Position numbers and translations under genes: made by a program. 64,000 nt of DNA, taken from Salinicola salarius (GTDB lineage: Bacteria; Pseudomonadota; Gammaproteobacteria; Pseudomonadales; Halomonadaceae). Shown one piece after another: positions 44,868-53,706 of this stretch. Where the stretch lies: assembly GCF_002179555.1 (NCBI RefSeq), contig NZ_NHOU01000007.1, positions 124,001 through 188,000 of the forward strand. Direction: 5' to 3'. Within the stretch, counting starts at the first letter, position 1. Each line of letters opens with the position of its first letter. A model generated the notes under the pieces. That model was not told the DNA's origin and did no database searches. It was given only the letters and a program-made list of their open reading frames with translations.

Positions 44868-45940
44868 CGGGAGACGTTCACGCGCAGTGCTTCCGGCCAT
44901 TCGGCCGCCGGGTCCAGCTTCAGGTAGGCTTCGCCGGGCAACCCCGTCTTCACTTGGCGGATGTGTTCGCGCAGTAGGTCGGAATCGATACGGGCGCGGA
45001 TGCGGAACATCAGCTTTTCCCGTTCGCTTTCGGTCTCTACCGTCTTGGGGGTGAACTGCGCTTCGCTGGAGACGAAGCTGATCCGGGCCGGCAGCACGTA
45101 GTCGGGCAGCGCATCCAGAATCAGATGAGCGTCGTCGCCCGGCGCGACCCGCCCGGCCTGGCTGGTGGGCAGAAAGAACGTCATGTAGACGTCGGTCAGG
45201 TCGATCAGGTTGAGCACCTTGCCGCCGGCCGCCAGCACCTCGCCGGGTTCGCTCACGCGATATTGCACCCGGGCCAGCCGGTCGGAGCGCAGCAGACTGT
45301 CCTCGATGTCCGACTGGACGCGCTCGACGTTGGCCTGGGCCGCGTCGATTGCCGACTGGGCTTCGATCACCTGGGAGCGGGCCGCTGCCACGCTGGCCCG
45401 GGCCGCCGCCACCTCCGCCTGGGAGGCCGACAGCGCAGCGCGGGCGCTCTGCATCGTCGCACGGTCGTCGTCCACTTGCTGATACGAGATCACGTGGCGC
45501 TGAAGCAGCGCGCTGGAGCGCTCGAAGCGTTTGCGGGCGGCGTCGAGCTCGGCTTCACGCTGATGCACCGTCGCTTCGGCGGCTGCCTGGTGACTCTCGT
45601 TCTGGGCCACGCCGGCACGGGCGGTCTGCAAGGCGTTGCGGCTGCGCTGCAGCTCGGCCTCGGCCTGGCGTCGCTCGGCTTCCAGACTTCGGGTATCCAT
45701 GCGCGCCACCACCTGATCCGGTTCGACGAAGTCGCCCTCGTTGACCAGGATCTCCGCCACCCGTCCTGCGAGCTTGGTGGCGACGTCGATCTCCGTCGCT
45801 TCGATGCGGCCGTTACCGCGGGCGAAGGCATCGTCCAGCATCTCGGGCTGGAGCCAATACCAGAGCGTGACGCCAGCGAGGAGGAGGGCGGTGCCGATGA
45901 CCAGCCAGCGCAGGATGGCAAAGGGGAACGGATGTTTCAT
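44864..45940 (-). CDS. HlyD/EmrA-type periplasmic adaptor (YhiI-like)
   Basis: The 358-residue membrane-fusion protein has an N-terminal anchor ([27 protein letters not shown]), lipoyl halves around [26 protein letters not shown] and [21 protein letters not shown], and a long coiled-coil hairpin (about 90-220, Ala/Gln/Glu-rich). It links an inner-membrane ABC pump to the periplasm or an outer-membrane channel. ATG 45938-45940 overlaps the UspA stop by 4 bases, so the four genes usp-hlyD-rbbA-yhhJ are one coupled operon. Confidence 0.92.
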   Translation of the reverse strand: MKHPFPFAILRWLVIGTALLLAGVTLWYWLQPEMLDDAFARGNGRIEATEIDVATKLAGRVAEILVNEGDFVEPDQVVARMDTRSLEAERRQAEAELQRSRNALQTARAGVAQNESHQAAAEATVHQREAELDAARKRFERSSALLQRHVISYQQVDDDRATMQSARAALSASQAEVAAARASVAAARSQVIEAQSAIDAAQANVERVQSDIEDSLLRSDRLARVQYRVSEPGEVLAAGGKVLNLIDLTDVYMTFFLPTSQAGRVAPGDDAHLILDALPDYVLPARISFVSSEAQFTPKTVETESEREKLMFRIRARIDSDLLREHIRQVKTGLPGEAYLKLDPAAEWPEALRVNVSR

Positions 45941-46404
45941 GCGCCTGTGTGCGGCTGGCCATGAACGCTGATGACCGTGCACCCGGCGACATGACTGACC
46001 TTGTGCGAGACGCTGCCGACCAGCAAGCCTTTGATGTCACTGAGTCCCCGGCTGCCCATGACGATGGCGTCGACACCGAGTCGCTCGGCTTCCTCGATGA
46101 TGACCTCCGCCGGGGAGCCCAGACGCAGCAGGGTCCGTACGCCGTCTTTCGGCGCGCCGTCCGGCATGAGCGCCACGGCACCATCGAGAATGGCGCGCCC
46201 TTCCTTTTCGGCGTTGTCGTTGACGGCTTCCCTCACGATCTGCTGCACCCGATAGTCGCCGCCGTATTGCATCGGTTCGAAGGGCTCGATCACGGTCAGC
46301 AGATGGATCGTGCCCTGGGCCGGTTCGGCCAGTCGACAGGCGACTCGTAGCGCAGCCTGGGCGTAGTCGGAACCATCGACGGGAACCAGCAGTGACCTGA
46401 ACAT
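45937..46404 (-). CDS. Universal stress protein A family (first gene of ABC operon)
   Basis: The 155-residue UspA-fold protein begins MFRSLLVPVDGSDYAQAALRVA and has the ATP-binding loop GSRGLSDIKGLLVGSVSHKV (G-2x-G-9x-G-S). It is cytoplasmic and usually dimeric. Its stop overlaps the start of an HlyD adaptor gene, an unusual union of a stress protein with an export pump. An FNR site at 46479-46492 lies upstream. It is a paralogue of the gene at 49491-49955. Confidence 0.92.
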   Translation of the reverse strand: MFRSLLVPVDGSDYAQAALRVACRLAEPAQGTIHLLTVIEPFEPMQYGGDYRVQQIVREAVNDNAEKEGRAILDGAVALMPDGAPKDGVRTLLRLGSPAEVIIEEAERLGVDAIVMGSRGLSDIKGLLVGSVSHKVSHVAGCTVISVHGQPHTGA

Positions 46405-46478
46405 GGCTTCTACCTCGCGGTTGGCAATGGGATGTCGACTGTGTATGGCGAGGTTATCGGACTGGTCGGCGGGCAGAT

Positions 46479-46492
46479 TTGACCGGCATCAA
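46479..46492. promoter_or_regulatory. FNR site shared by the usp-ABC operon and the P-type ATPase gene
   Basis: TTGACcggcATCAA. On the minus strand GATAAC (46453-46458) is the -10 candidate, giving a centre about 40 bases before the start. For the plus-strand ATPase gene a weaker -10 (about 46513-46518) is similarly placed. Confidence 0.7.
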
Positions 46493-46602
46493 GAAAGTAT
46501 CGAATGGCCGGGGATAGGCTGAGCGGCAATGATCGCACCCGCGCGATCATGCCTGAATCCCGGGTATCCGACCCGAGGGTCGGCCCTTCGGGAGAGGCAG
46601 TG

Positions 46603-49338
46603 ATGGAGCCCAGACAGTGGCATACCCTGGCCACGGACAGGGTGTTGAGCGAGCTGGATTCGGCCATGACCGGATTGAGCAGCGACCAGGCAGCTGTCCG
46701 TCTGCGCAGCGACGGGGCAAACCGGCTGCCGGCGCCCCCGAAGCGCAGCCTGACCAGGCAGTTCCTTTCCCAGTTCCACAACGTATTGATCTACGTGCTG
46801 CTGGGGTCGGCGCTGATCACGACCCTGCTCGGCCATGTCGTGGATACGGCGGTCATCCTTGCCGTCGTCGTCATCAATGCTGTCATCGGCCTGATTCAGG
46901 AGCATCGTGCCGAGCGGGCGCTGGCCGCCATCCAGGAGCTGCTGGCACCGTACGCGACGGTGCTGCGCGACGGCGGGCGATGCCGGGTGAAAGTCGAGAC
47001 CCTGGTGCCCGGGGACATCGTGCTGCTGGAAGCCGGGGATCGGATCCCTGCCGATCTGCGGCTGCTGCAAAGTCATGGGCTGAGCATTCAGGAATCGATG
47101 CTCACCGGCGAATCGACGGCGGTGGAAAAACATACCGACCCGGTTCCCGTCTGGGCGGAGCTGGCCGAACGCGGCTGCATGGCCTTCGGTGGCACGCTGG
47201 TGGTCGGCGGTCAGGGGATGGGCGTCGTGGTGGCGACGGGTATCGCCACCGAGATGGGCCGGATCAGCCGGCTGCTGGCCCATGTCACGCCCAGGACCAC
47301 GCCGCTGGTCAGGCAGATGAATAGCTTTGCCCGCTGGCTGACGCTGATCATTCTGGTGCTGGCGGCTGCCGTGATGGCGCTGGGCCACTTCCTCTGGGAT
47401 TACCCCTTCGGCGAGCTGTTCACCGCTGTCGTGGGGCTGTCGGTGGCGGCGATTCCGGAAGGGCTGCCGGCGGTACTGACCATCACGCTGGCACTGGGAG
47501 CCCAGGCGATGGCGCGGCGCAATGCCCTGATACGTCATCTGCCGGCGATCGAGACGCTGAGCAGTGTCTCCGTCATCTGCACGGACAAGACCGGCACGCT
47601 GACGCGCAACGAAATGGTGGCCACCGAGCTTGTGACCGTGGACGAGCGCTTCAGCATCGACGGCGTGGGGTACGGGCCGGATGGCGAGATCCGGGGGGTT
47701 ACGCCGATGGATCTCCGAGCCAGCCTGCGGCTGCAGGAATTGGCGTGGGTCGCGGTACTGTGCAACGACGCCGCGCTGCAGCACAGCGACGGTATCTGGC
47801 GGGTCGAGGGTGATCCGATGGAGGGCGCGCTGCTGACCCTGGCCGCACGAATGGGGATGAGTCGCCCCGACGCACAGCGGTGCTGGGTACGCACCGACGT
47901 ATTGCCGTTCGATGCCGAGCACCGCTACATGGCGACCCTGCACCACGATCACGAGCGTCACGCCCGCCTGTTCATCAAGGGCGCCCCGGAGCGGGTGCTG
48001 GCGATGTGCAGCCGAGTTCGCACCGCCGATGGCGGAGAGGCGATACTGGACCACGCCTGGTGGCATGCGCAGGTCGAACAGTTGGCTAGCCGTGGCCTGC
48101 GAGTGCTTGCCCTGGCGACGCGCAGGGTGCCGGTCTCGCAGACCGTGCTTTCCCGCGCCGATGTGGAAGGCGGCATCATTCTGCTGGGGCTGGTCGCCAT
48201 GATGGACCCGCCGCGCCCGGAAGCCGTGGCCGCCATTGCCGAATGCCGGCGTGCGGGGATCGGTGTGCGCATGATCACCGGCGATCACGCTGCCACGGCG
48301 GCGGCCATTGGGCAGATGATCGGGCTGGAGCGCACCCGGCGGGTCATCACCGGTGCCGAACTGGAGGCGATGAGCGACGACGAGCTCAGCGCGGCGGCAA
48401 TGGAAACGGATGTCTTTGCCCGCACCAACCCCGAGCACAAGCTGCGGCTGGTCATGGCGCTGCAGGCGCGAGGCATGACCGTGGCGATGACCGGCGACGG
48501 CGTCAACGATGCCCCGGCGCTCAAGCGTGCCGATGTCGGCATCGCCATGGGGCGCAAGGGCAGCGAAGCGGCGCGGGAGGCGGCCGATATCGTGCTGGCC
48601 GACGACAACTTTGCCTCTATCGTGGCGGCGGTGCGTGAAGGCCGCAACGTCTACGACAAGATCGTACGGGTGATCGCCTGGACCTTGCCGACCGATGCGG
48701 GCGAGGCCGTCACCATCGTGACGGCGCTGCTGTTTGGCATGGTATTGCCGGTCACGCCGGTGCAGATTCTCTGGGTCAACCTGATCACGACCGTCACGCT
48801 GGGTCTTGCCCTGGCCTTCGAGTCCGGCGAGACGGGCGCGATGCAGCGTCCGCCACGCTCGCCCGATGCGCCGCTGCTGGGGCTGGCCTGGCTATGGCAT
48901 ATCGGGCTGGTGACGGCGCTCTTTCTGCTGGGCACGTTCGGTATCTACGCCTGGGCCATCGAGCGGGGCCACGACATCGCTCTGGCGCGCACCATGGCGA
49001 TGAATACCCTGATCGCGATGGAAATCAGCCACCTGTTCTTCATCCGCAGCATTCACGACTCGGCCTTCAGCCTGCGGATCCTGCGCGGTACCCGGGCACT
49101 CTGGGTGGCCATCGGCATCGTCGTGGCGTCGCAGGCCGCCATGAACTGGCTGCCACCGATACAGGCGGTGTTCGAGACCCGCACCATTCCGCTCTTCGAC
49201 GGGGTGGCGATTCTTGCCGTGGGCGTGTTGCTGCTGCTGGCGGTGGAGACCGAAAGACAACTGCGGCGCAAACTCAAGGCGGGGCGGCGTGACGCTCCTC
49301 CGCCTTCCCCATCCGATGGCCAGGAGGCCATGCGCTGA
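46603..49338 (+). CDS. P-type cation-transporting ATPase (P2 type)
   Basis: The 911-residue pump has TGES (MLTGESTAVEKH), PEGLPAVLT in helix M4, the phosphorylated D328 in CTDKTGTLTRNEM, nucleotide-domain KGAPERVL, and the hinge TGDGVNDAPALKRADVGIAMG. There are about 10 membrane helices. The M4 motif is of the Ca2+/Mg2+ (P2A/PMR1) class; the exact ion is not certain. ATG 46603 follows GGGAGAGG; the earlier in-frame ATG at 46504 overlaps the promoter region. The shared FNR site suggests low-oxygen induction. Confidence 0.9.
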   Translation: MEPRQWHTLATDRVLSELDSAMTGLSSDQAAVRLRSDGANRLPAPPKRSLTRQFLSQFHNVLIYVLLGSALITTLLGHVVDTAVILAVVVINAVIGLIQEHRAERALAAIQELLAPYATVLRDGGRCRVKVETLVPGDIVLLEAGDRIPADLRLLQSHGLSIQESMLTGESTAVEKHTDPVPVWAELAERGCMAFGGTLVVGGQGMGVVVATGIATEMGRISRLLAHVTPRTTPLVRQMNSFARWLTLIILVLAAAVMALGHFLWDYPFGELFTAVVGLSVAAIPEGLPAVLTITLALGAQAMARRNALIRHLPAIETLSSVSVICTDKTGTLTRNEMVATELVTVDERFSIDGVGYGPDGEIRGVTPMDLRASLRLQELAWVAVLCNDAALQHSDGIWRVEGDPMEGALLTLAARMGMSRPDAQRCWVRTDVLPFDAEHRYMATLHHDHERHARLFIKGAPERVLAMCSRVRTADGGEAILDHAWWHAQVEQLASRGLRVLALATRRVPVSQTVLSRADVEGGIILLGLVAMMDPPRPEAVAAIAECRRAGIGVRMITGDHAATAAAIGQMIGLERTRRVITGAELEAMSDDELSAAAMETDVFARTNPEHKLRLVMALQARGMTVAMTGDGVNDAPALKRADVGIAMGRKGSEAAREAADIVLADDNFASIVAAVREGRNVYDKIVRVIAWTLPTDAGEAVTIVTALLFGMVLPVTPVQILWVNLITTVTLGLALAFESGETGAMQRPPRSPDAPLLGLAWLWHIGLVTALFLLGTFGIYAWAIERGHDIALARTMAMNTLIAMEISHLFFIRSIHDSAFSLRILRGTRALWVAIGIVVASQAAMNWLPPIQAVFETRTIPLFDGVAILAVGVLLLLAVETERQLRRKLKAGRRDAPPPSPSDGQEAMR

Positions 49339-49403
49339 CCGATGCTGAACTTCGACCATTGCTGGCAAACGCTGGATGTCGCGGGGGCCGTGCCGGTCTG
49401 GCA

Positions 49404-49440
49404 AACGTCGGGCTGTTTGGCATTATTGGCGCCCGACGTT
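49404..49440. terminator. Hairpin between convergent ATPase and UspA genes
   Basis: AACGTCGGGC and GCCCGACGTT form a 10-bp perfect stem with a 17-base loop. It is followed by a purine-rich tract (49446-49486, GAAGGAGGAAGAAG type). A terminator role is plausible but there is no T run. Confidence 0.4.
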
Positions 49441-49490
49441 GCAGAGTAGAAGGAGGAAGAAGAAGTAGGAGAAGAAGGAGGAGATAAAAT

Positions 49491-49955
49491 CTACCCGGCG
49501 TGACGCTGATGGATGCTGATGACCATGCAATGGGCGACATGAGTGACCTTGTGCGACACGCTGCCGACCAGCAACCCTTTGATGTCACTAAGCCCTCGGC
49601 TACCCATGATGATGGCATCCACCTCGAGTCGCTTGGCTTCCTCGATAATCACCTCGGCTGGCGAGCCTTGCTTGACCAGGGTATCGAACTCGTTTTCGTA
49701 GCCTGGCATGGAGGTAATCTCTTTCAGCGCCTCCGCGATGATCGCTTCTCCCTCCTTTTCGGCGAGCTCCACCGAAACTGCCTTGATCGCGGCCGCGACG
49801 GTCAACATTTCACCCTGATAGAGATCCGGATAGGGATCGCGCACGTTCAATACATGGATCTTGCCTTGAACCGGGGCCGCCAGTTGACAGGCGACCTTGA
49901 GCGCAGCGTAGGAGTCTTCCGATCCATCGATCGGGACCAGCAGTGAGTTGAACAT
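49491..49955 (-). CDS. Universal stress protein A family
   Basis: The 154-residue paralogue of the first UspA has start MFNSLLVPIDGSEDSYAALKVA and the same ATP loop GSRGLSDIKGLLVGSVSHKV, identical over 20 residues to its neighbour, which argues for duplication. It stands alone with an FNR site at 50034-50047. In pseudomonads ANR-controlled UspA proteins aid survival without oxygen, a likely role here. Confidence 0.93.
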   Translation of the reverse strand: MFNSLLVPIDGSEDSYAALKVACQLAAPVQGKIHVLNVRDPYPDLYQGEMLTVAAAIKAVSVELAEKEGEAIIAEALKEITSMPGYENEFDTLVKQGSPAEVIIEEAKRLEVDAIIMGSRGLSDIKGLLVGSVSHKVTHVAHCMVISIHQRHAG

Positions 49956-50033
49956 GGCGCGTACCTCGCAGAGGGCGATGGATTACGAACTTGGCTTGCT
50001 CGAGTCAAGTTATCCGCTCGACCACCCTCCGGC

Positions 50034-50047
50034 TTGACCTGTATCAA
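50034..50047 (-). promoter_or_regulatory. FNR site before the second UspA gene
   Basis: TTGACctgtATCAA; minus-strand GATAAC (50009-50014) is the -10 candidate, the same hexamer as at the first UspA promoter. Confidence 0.75.
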
Positions 50048-50108
50048 GAAAGGATCGAATAGCCGATGGCGGACGTACTGCCCGGCCGCGCCTGCCAGGC
50101 GGGAAGCG

Positions 50109-51182
50109 TCAATCGAACAGATCCTGCTGGGCATGAGGCGCACGGAATCGCGTGGAGTCCAGACCCAGGTCGGCCCGCCGTTCCAGCCCCAGGCGAGCGG
50201 CCGCCCGGCGGAAACGCTGGCCGATCATGTCCACGAACAAGCCGTCGCCGGTCATGCGATGACCGAAGCGGCTGTCGTTGTTCTGGCCGCCTCGGGACTG
50301 GCGGATCAGGCTCATCACCTTGCCCGCGCGCTCCGGGTAGTGTTCCTCGAGCCAGGCTTCGAACAGCGGCGAAACCTCGCGCGGCAATCGCAACAGCGTC
50401 CAGCTGGCGGTGCGGGCGCCGGCATCGGCTGCACGCGTCAGCAGCGTTTCGATCTCGCTGTCGTTGATGGCGGGGATCACCGGCGCCACCAGCACGCCCA
50501 CCGGCACGCCGGCTTCATGCAGCTCCCGAATGACCTTGAGCCTTGCCGCGGGAGAGGCGGTGCGCGGCTCCAGGGTGCGTTTCAGCTCGTTGTCGAGCGA
50601 CGTCAGGCTGACGAACACCCGGACCAGCCGCTCGCGCGCCATCTCGGCGAGCAGTTCCCGATCGCGCAGAATCAGCGCGCTCTTGGTCACCAGCGTGACC
50701 GGATGGCGGCACGCCAGCAGCAGCTCCAGCAGCGAACGCGTCGTACCGTGCTGCGCCTCGATCGGCTGGTAGCAGTCAGTGTTGCCGGAGAGATTGATCG
50801 GCCGGCAGACATAACCCGGTTTGCACAGCTCCTCGCGCAATCGATCCGCCATGCCGGTCTTGGCGATCAGGCGCGTCTCGAAATCGATGCCGGGCGACAG
50901 ATCCCAATAGGCGTGGCTGGGGCGGGCATAGCAGTAGATGCAGCCATGCTCGCAGCCGCGATAGGGATTGAGAGAGCGGTCGAAGCCCAGGTCCGGCGAC
51001 TGATTCCAGGAAAGCGCCGAGCGTGGCGCCTCGAACTGCACGTGCGTCGAGATGCGCTCCGGCAACGCCTCCTGCCACCAGCCGTCGTCCTCGACGGTGC
51101 TGTGTGTCGGCTGGAAACGGTTGTCGGGGTTGTAGGTCGCGCCGCGGCCTTTCAGCGGGCCGGGTCGAGAGGGAGACGACAT
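50109..51182 (-). CDS. PA0069-family radical SAM protein
   Basis: The 357-residue enzyme has the radical SAM cluster motif C77-xxx-C81-xx-C84 (RGCEHGCIYCYARPSH), an SplB-like architecture (VTLVTKSALILRDRELL, VFVSLTSLDNELKRTLEPRT) and a C-terminal GHRMTGDGLFVDMIGQRFR. The family is related to spore photoproduct lyase but its reaction is not known to me. A perfect LexA box lies 21 bases upstream of the ATG, so a DNA-damage role is likely. Confidence 0.9.
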   Translation of the reverse strand: MSSPSRPGPLKGRGATYNPDNRFQPTHSTVEDDGWWQEALPERISTHVQFEAPRSALSWNQSPDLGFDRSLNPYRGCEHGCIYCYARPSHAYWDLSPGIDFETRLIAKTGMADRLREELCKPGYVCRPINLSGNTDCYQPIEAQHGTTRSLLELLLACRHPVTLVTKSALILRDRELLAEMARERLVRVFVSLTSLDNELKRTLEPRTASPAARLKVIRELHEAGVPVGVLVAPVIPAINDSEIETLLTRAADAGARTASWTLLRLPREVSPLFEAWLEEHYPERAGKVMSLIRQSRGGQNNDSRFGHRMTGDGLFVDMIGQRFRRAAARLGLERRADLGLDSTRFRAPHAQQDLFD

Positions 51183-51202
51183 GGCAGCGACTCCTATAAA
51201 TG

Positions 51203-51218
51203 CTGTTTATATATACAG
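51203..51218 (-). promoter_or_regulatory. LexA (SOS) box CTGTttatatatACAG
   Basis: An exact CTGT-N8-ACAG with an AT-only spacer, 20 bases before the start codon of the radical SAM gene. It stands out in GC-rich surroundings. Confidence 0.9.
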
Positions 51219-51253
51219 TATCACTCCGCGCGGTCGGGGAAAAACTGTTTAAA

Positions 51254-51300
51254 GAGGGAAGAGGGAAGAGGGAAGAGGGAAGAGGGAAGAGGGAAGAGGA
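51254..51300. repeat. 7-base tandem array, AGAGGGA x 6.7
   Basis: Six exact copies and five further bases, between the LexA-controlled gene and the 3' end of btuB (44 bases from the btuB stop). Confidence 0.95.
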
Positions 51301-51344
51301 CGAAGCGGCGCCGTGGTGCCGGCGCCGCTGAAGAGGAAAAGCGG

Positions 51345-53198
51345 TTAGAAGCTGAGTTTCACGCCGCCTTCGAGGTATCGGTCCTGGGTATTGTAGCCAT
51401 CGACCAGTTGGTAATCCTTGTCGAAGGCATTCTCCAGCTTGGCCGATAGCTCGACGGTCGGCGTGACCTGCCAGGCCGTGCGTAGATCGACGACGCCGTA
51501 GCCGGCGTTAATAGCGTCGCTATAGTCGCTGTCGGGACGTTCTTGAGCGGCGCGTAGCGTCATGCCGACACTGACTGCGTGGTAGCGGTAGTCTGCATCG
51601 ATACGTCCGTAGAGTTCGGCGCGTCTGGCCAACTGGTCGCCGGTTTCACGATTCTCGGGATCTTGATGTGTCAGTGAGGCATTCAGACTCAGGCTGCCAT
51701 ACGTCCAGCCGCCTGATAGCTCGACGCCTCGGATTCTCGCTTCGTCGACATTGTAGTAACGGTACTTTCCGTCTGGCCCTGTCTCGGTGTTGAGCAGATC
51801 GTCGATACGGTTCTCGAAGATCGATATCCTTCCGTGCCAGCCGTCGCGCTGATAGGACCAGAAGAGTTCGGTAGATTTGGACTTTTCGGCATCGAGGTCG
51901 CGATTGCCGTAGTCCCCATAAGGGCTGGCGCTATAGAGTTGATAGAGCGTCGGTGCTTTGTAAGCGGTGCCATAGCTCGCGCCGAATTGCTGGTAGGTCG
52001 TCAGCTGGTAGGCATAGGCGATGTTGCCGGTGGTCTTGTCGCCGAATAGCGAGTCATCGTCGTAACGTAGAGAACCGCTAAGTTGGTGGCGACCGTATTC
52101 ACGCTGGATCAGTCCATAGATCCCGTAATTTTCTCGACTGTCGCGGTTAATAGAGTCCCAGATGCTATCGTAATCAATTGCCTCGTGGCGGTAGTCCACG
52201 CCTAGGCTTTCTATACCATGTTCATGAGTGAAGGTGTGCTGAATGCCCAGTTCATCGCGCTTGGTCTTGGCTAGTGTCTCTCGTTGGCCGTCGTTGCGAT
52301 CATCGCGGCGTTCGTCGAAATGTCCGGCGGTCAGGCGCATGTTCCAGTCAGGTTCCAGCGCCACGTCCAGATTACCGCTGAAGCTTTGTTGATAGCCTTC
52401 GCTGGTATAGTTGCTGGCACCCCCGTAGTCGTAGTCGCTGTCAAAGTCCTGGCGCAAGGCTCGGAAACTGCCCTGAACGCTATCGCTGAAGCGATGCGAC
52501 AGCCCGACCTGGGCGCCGGTGGATTCGAAGCCGTCATCTTCGCCGCTGGTGTCGTCCTCGGTGGCATTGAAGCCATCGCCATCGCGATGGAACAGCGTCG
52601 CATTGAGGCGTGTATCCGCGTTGCCCGTCGCCACGTAGGCGCTCTGCTTGCCGAAACCATCCTCTCCCGCGCGCAGATTCAACTCGGCTTGGGTACCTTT
52701 GCCGCCGTTGCGAGTGAAGATTTGAACGACGCCGCCGATGGCATCGGAACCGTAGGCCGCGGCCCGTGGGCCGCGTACAATTTCGATCCGCTCGATCATA
52801 TCGGGGGAAAGGAACTCCAGACTGGAGGCACCGTTCGATGAAGCGGCGGAATTGATGCGTACACCGTCAATCAATACCAGGGTGTGATTGGAGTTCGTGC
52901 CGCGCATAAAGAGACTTGAGACTGTTCCCGGTGAACCGCTTTGGGTCATCTCGATCCCGGCCCGGCCTTGCAGCAGCTCGATCACGCTATCAGCCTGGCT
53001 GCGTTCGATCTCGTCGCGATCGATAATGGTGGTGCTGGCCAGTACGTCGGCCTGTGATTGCGGCAGGCGATTGGCGGTGACCTGGACGTCGCCGAGCTGC
53101 TGCGGGTCTTCGACGTACTGCTGGGCCTGGGCCGACAGCGTGGTCATGGCCATGGCGAGCGCGACGCCTGAGGCGACGGCATTCTTCTTATAACGCAT
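51345..53198 (-). CDS. btuB: TonB-dependent vitamin B12 receptor
   Basis: The 617-residue precursor has a signal peptide (AVASGVALAMAMTTLSAQAQ), a TonB box-like segment DVQVTANR, a plug domain (SVIELLQGRAGIEM, TLVLIDGVRINS, IERIEIVRGPRAAAYGSDAIGG) and a 22-strand barrel ending YLEGGVKLSF. It binds cobalamin at the outer membrane. ATG 53196-53198 has GGGGAT upstream. A cobalamin riboswitch in its leader confirms the ligand. The open frame extends to 53384 inside the leader. Confidence 0.95.
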   Translation of the reverse strand: MRYKKNAVASGVALAMAMTTLSAQAQQYVEDPQQLGDVQVTANRLPQSQADVLASTTIIDRDEIERSQADSVIELLQGRAGIEMTQSGSPGTVSSLFMRGTNSNHTLVLIDGVRINSAASSNGASSLEFLSPDMIERIEIVRGPRAAAYGSDAIGGVVQIFTRNGGKGTQAELNLRAGEDGFGKQSAYVATGNADTRLNATLFHRDGDGFNATEDDTSGEDDGFESTGAQVGLSHRFSDSVQGSFRALRQDFDSDYDYGGASNYTSEGYQQSFSGNLDVALEPDWNMRLTAGHFDERRDDRNDGQRETLAKTKRDELGIQHTFTHEHGIESLGVDYRHEAIDYDSIWDSINRDSRENYGIYGLIQREYGRHQLSGSLRYDDDSLFGDKTTGNIAYAYQLTTYQQFGASYGTAYKAPTLYQLYSASPYGDYGNRDLDAEKSKSTELFWSYQRDGWHGRISIFENRIDDLLNTETGPDGKYRYYNVDEARIRGVELSGGWTYGSLSLNASLTHQDPENRETGDQLARRAELYGRIDADYRYHAVSVGMTLRAAQERPDSDYSDAINAGYGVVDLRTAWQVTPTVELSAKLENAFDKDYQLVDGYNTQDRYLEGGVKLSF

Positions 53199-53398
53199 GT
53201 GATGTGATCCCCAACTGCGTTGTGCCCCGCGGTTCATCGGCACTGTGGCCGGACGCGATGACACGGAGTACTCGAAACGAGTACTGAACGAATACGCAAT
53301 GGGAGGACGGACGTGACGATGCCCGCCTCGGACGTCATGGAGTCCGGGCAGGGGAGCCGCCACTGGATGAGCCCTCCGCATCAACCAGTGAAGAGAAA
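53199..53398 (-). other. Leader between the riboswitch and btuB
   Basis: About 200 bases, including a hairpin CACTGG-N18-CCAGTG (53362-53391) right after the aptamer that could be part of the expression platform. The rest shows no clear signal. Confidence 0.4.
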
Positions 53399-53660
53399 CG
53401 CGCCGGTCTCCGGACTCTCACGCGATGACCCAGGCGGTAAACCCTGGTCATCCGACACGCACGCCTTCCCATGTCGATGGACGTTCCCTTGAAGTTCCCT
53501 CGAAGGGCAGTCCATGCGATCACAGTGGCTGGATGGCCTGGCGGCGCATCCGGTGGTGTCGAAGAAAACGCTATGTTTTCTAACGCAATTACCGTTGCGG
53601 GGGCAGTGCGGGGTTCTCACCCGCTTCCCGAGCACACGTCTCTCGACGCGCCGGATTGTC
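53399..53660 (-). promoter_or_regulatory. Cobalamin riboswitch controlling btuB
   Basis: On the minus strand the B12 box ACTGCCCCCGCAACGGTAA (53589-53607) is preceded by GGGAAGCGGGTGAGAACCCC and followed by a second GGGAAGGCG and a terminal GAGTCCGGAGACCGGCG (about 53401-53418). These are the conserved joining regions of the Cbl aptamer. Cobalamin binding should reduce btuB expression. Confidence 0.93.
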
Positions 53661-53706
53661 GCAGCTTCCTTGCGGCAAGTGAATCCGAATCGGGAAACCG
53701 GGGCTG

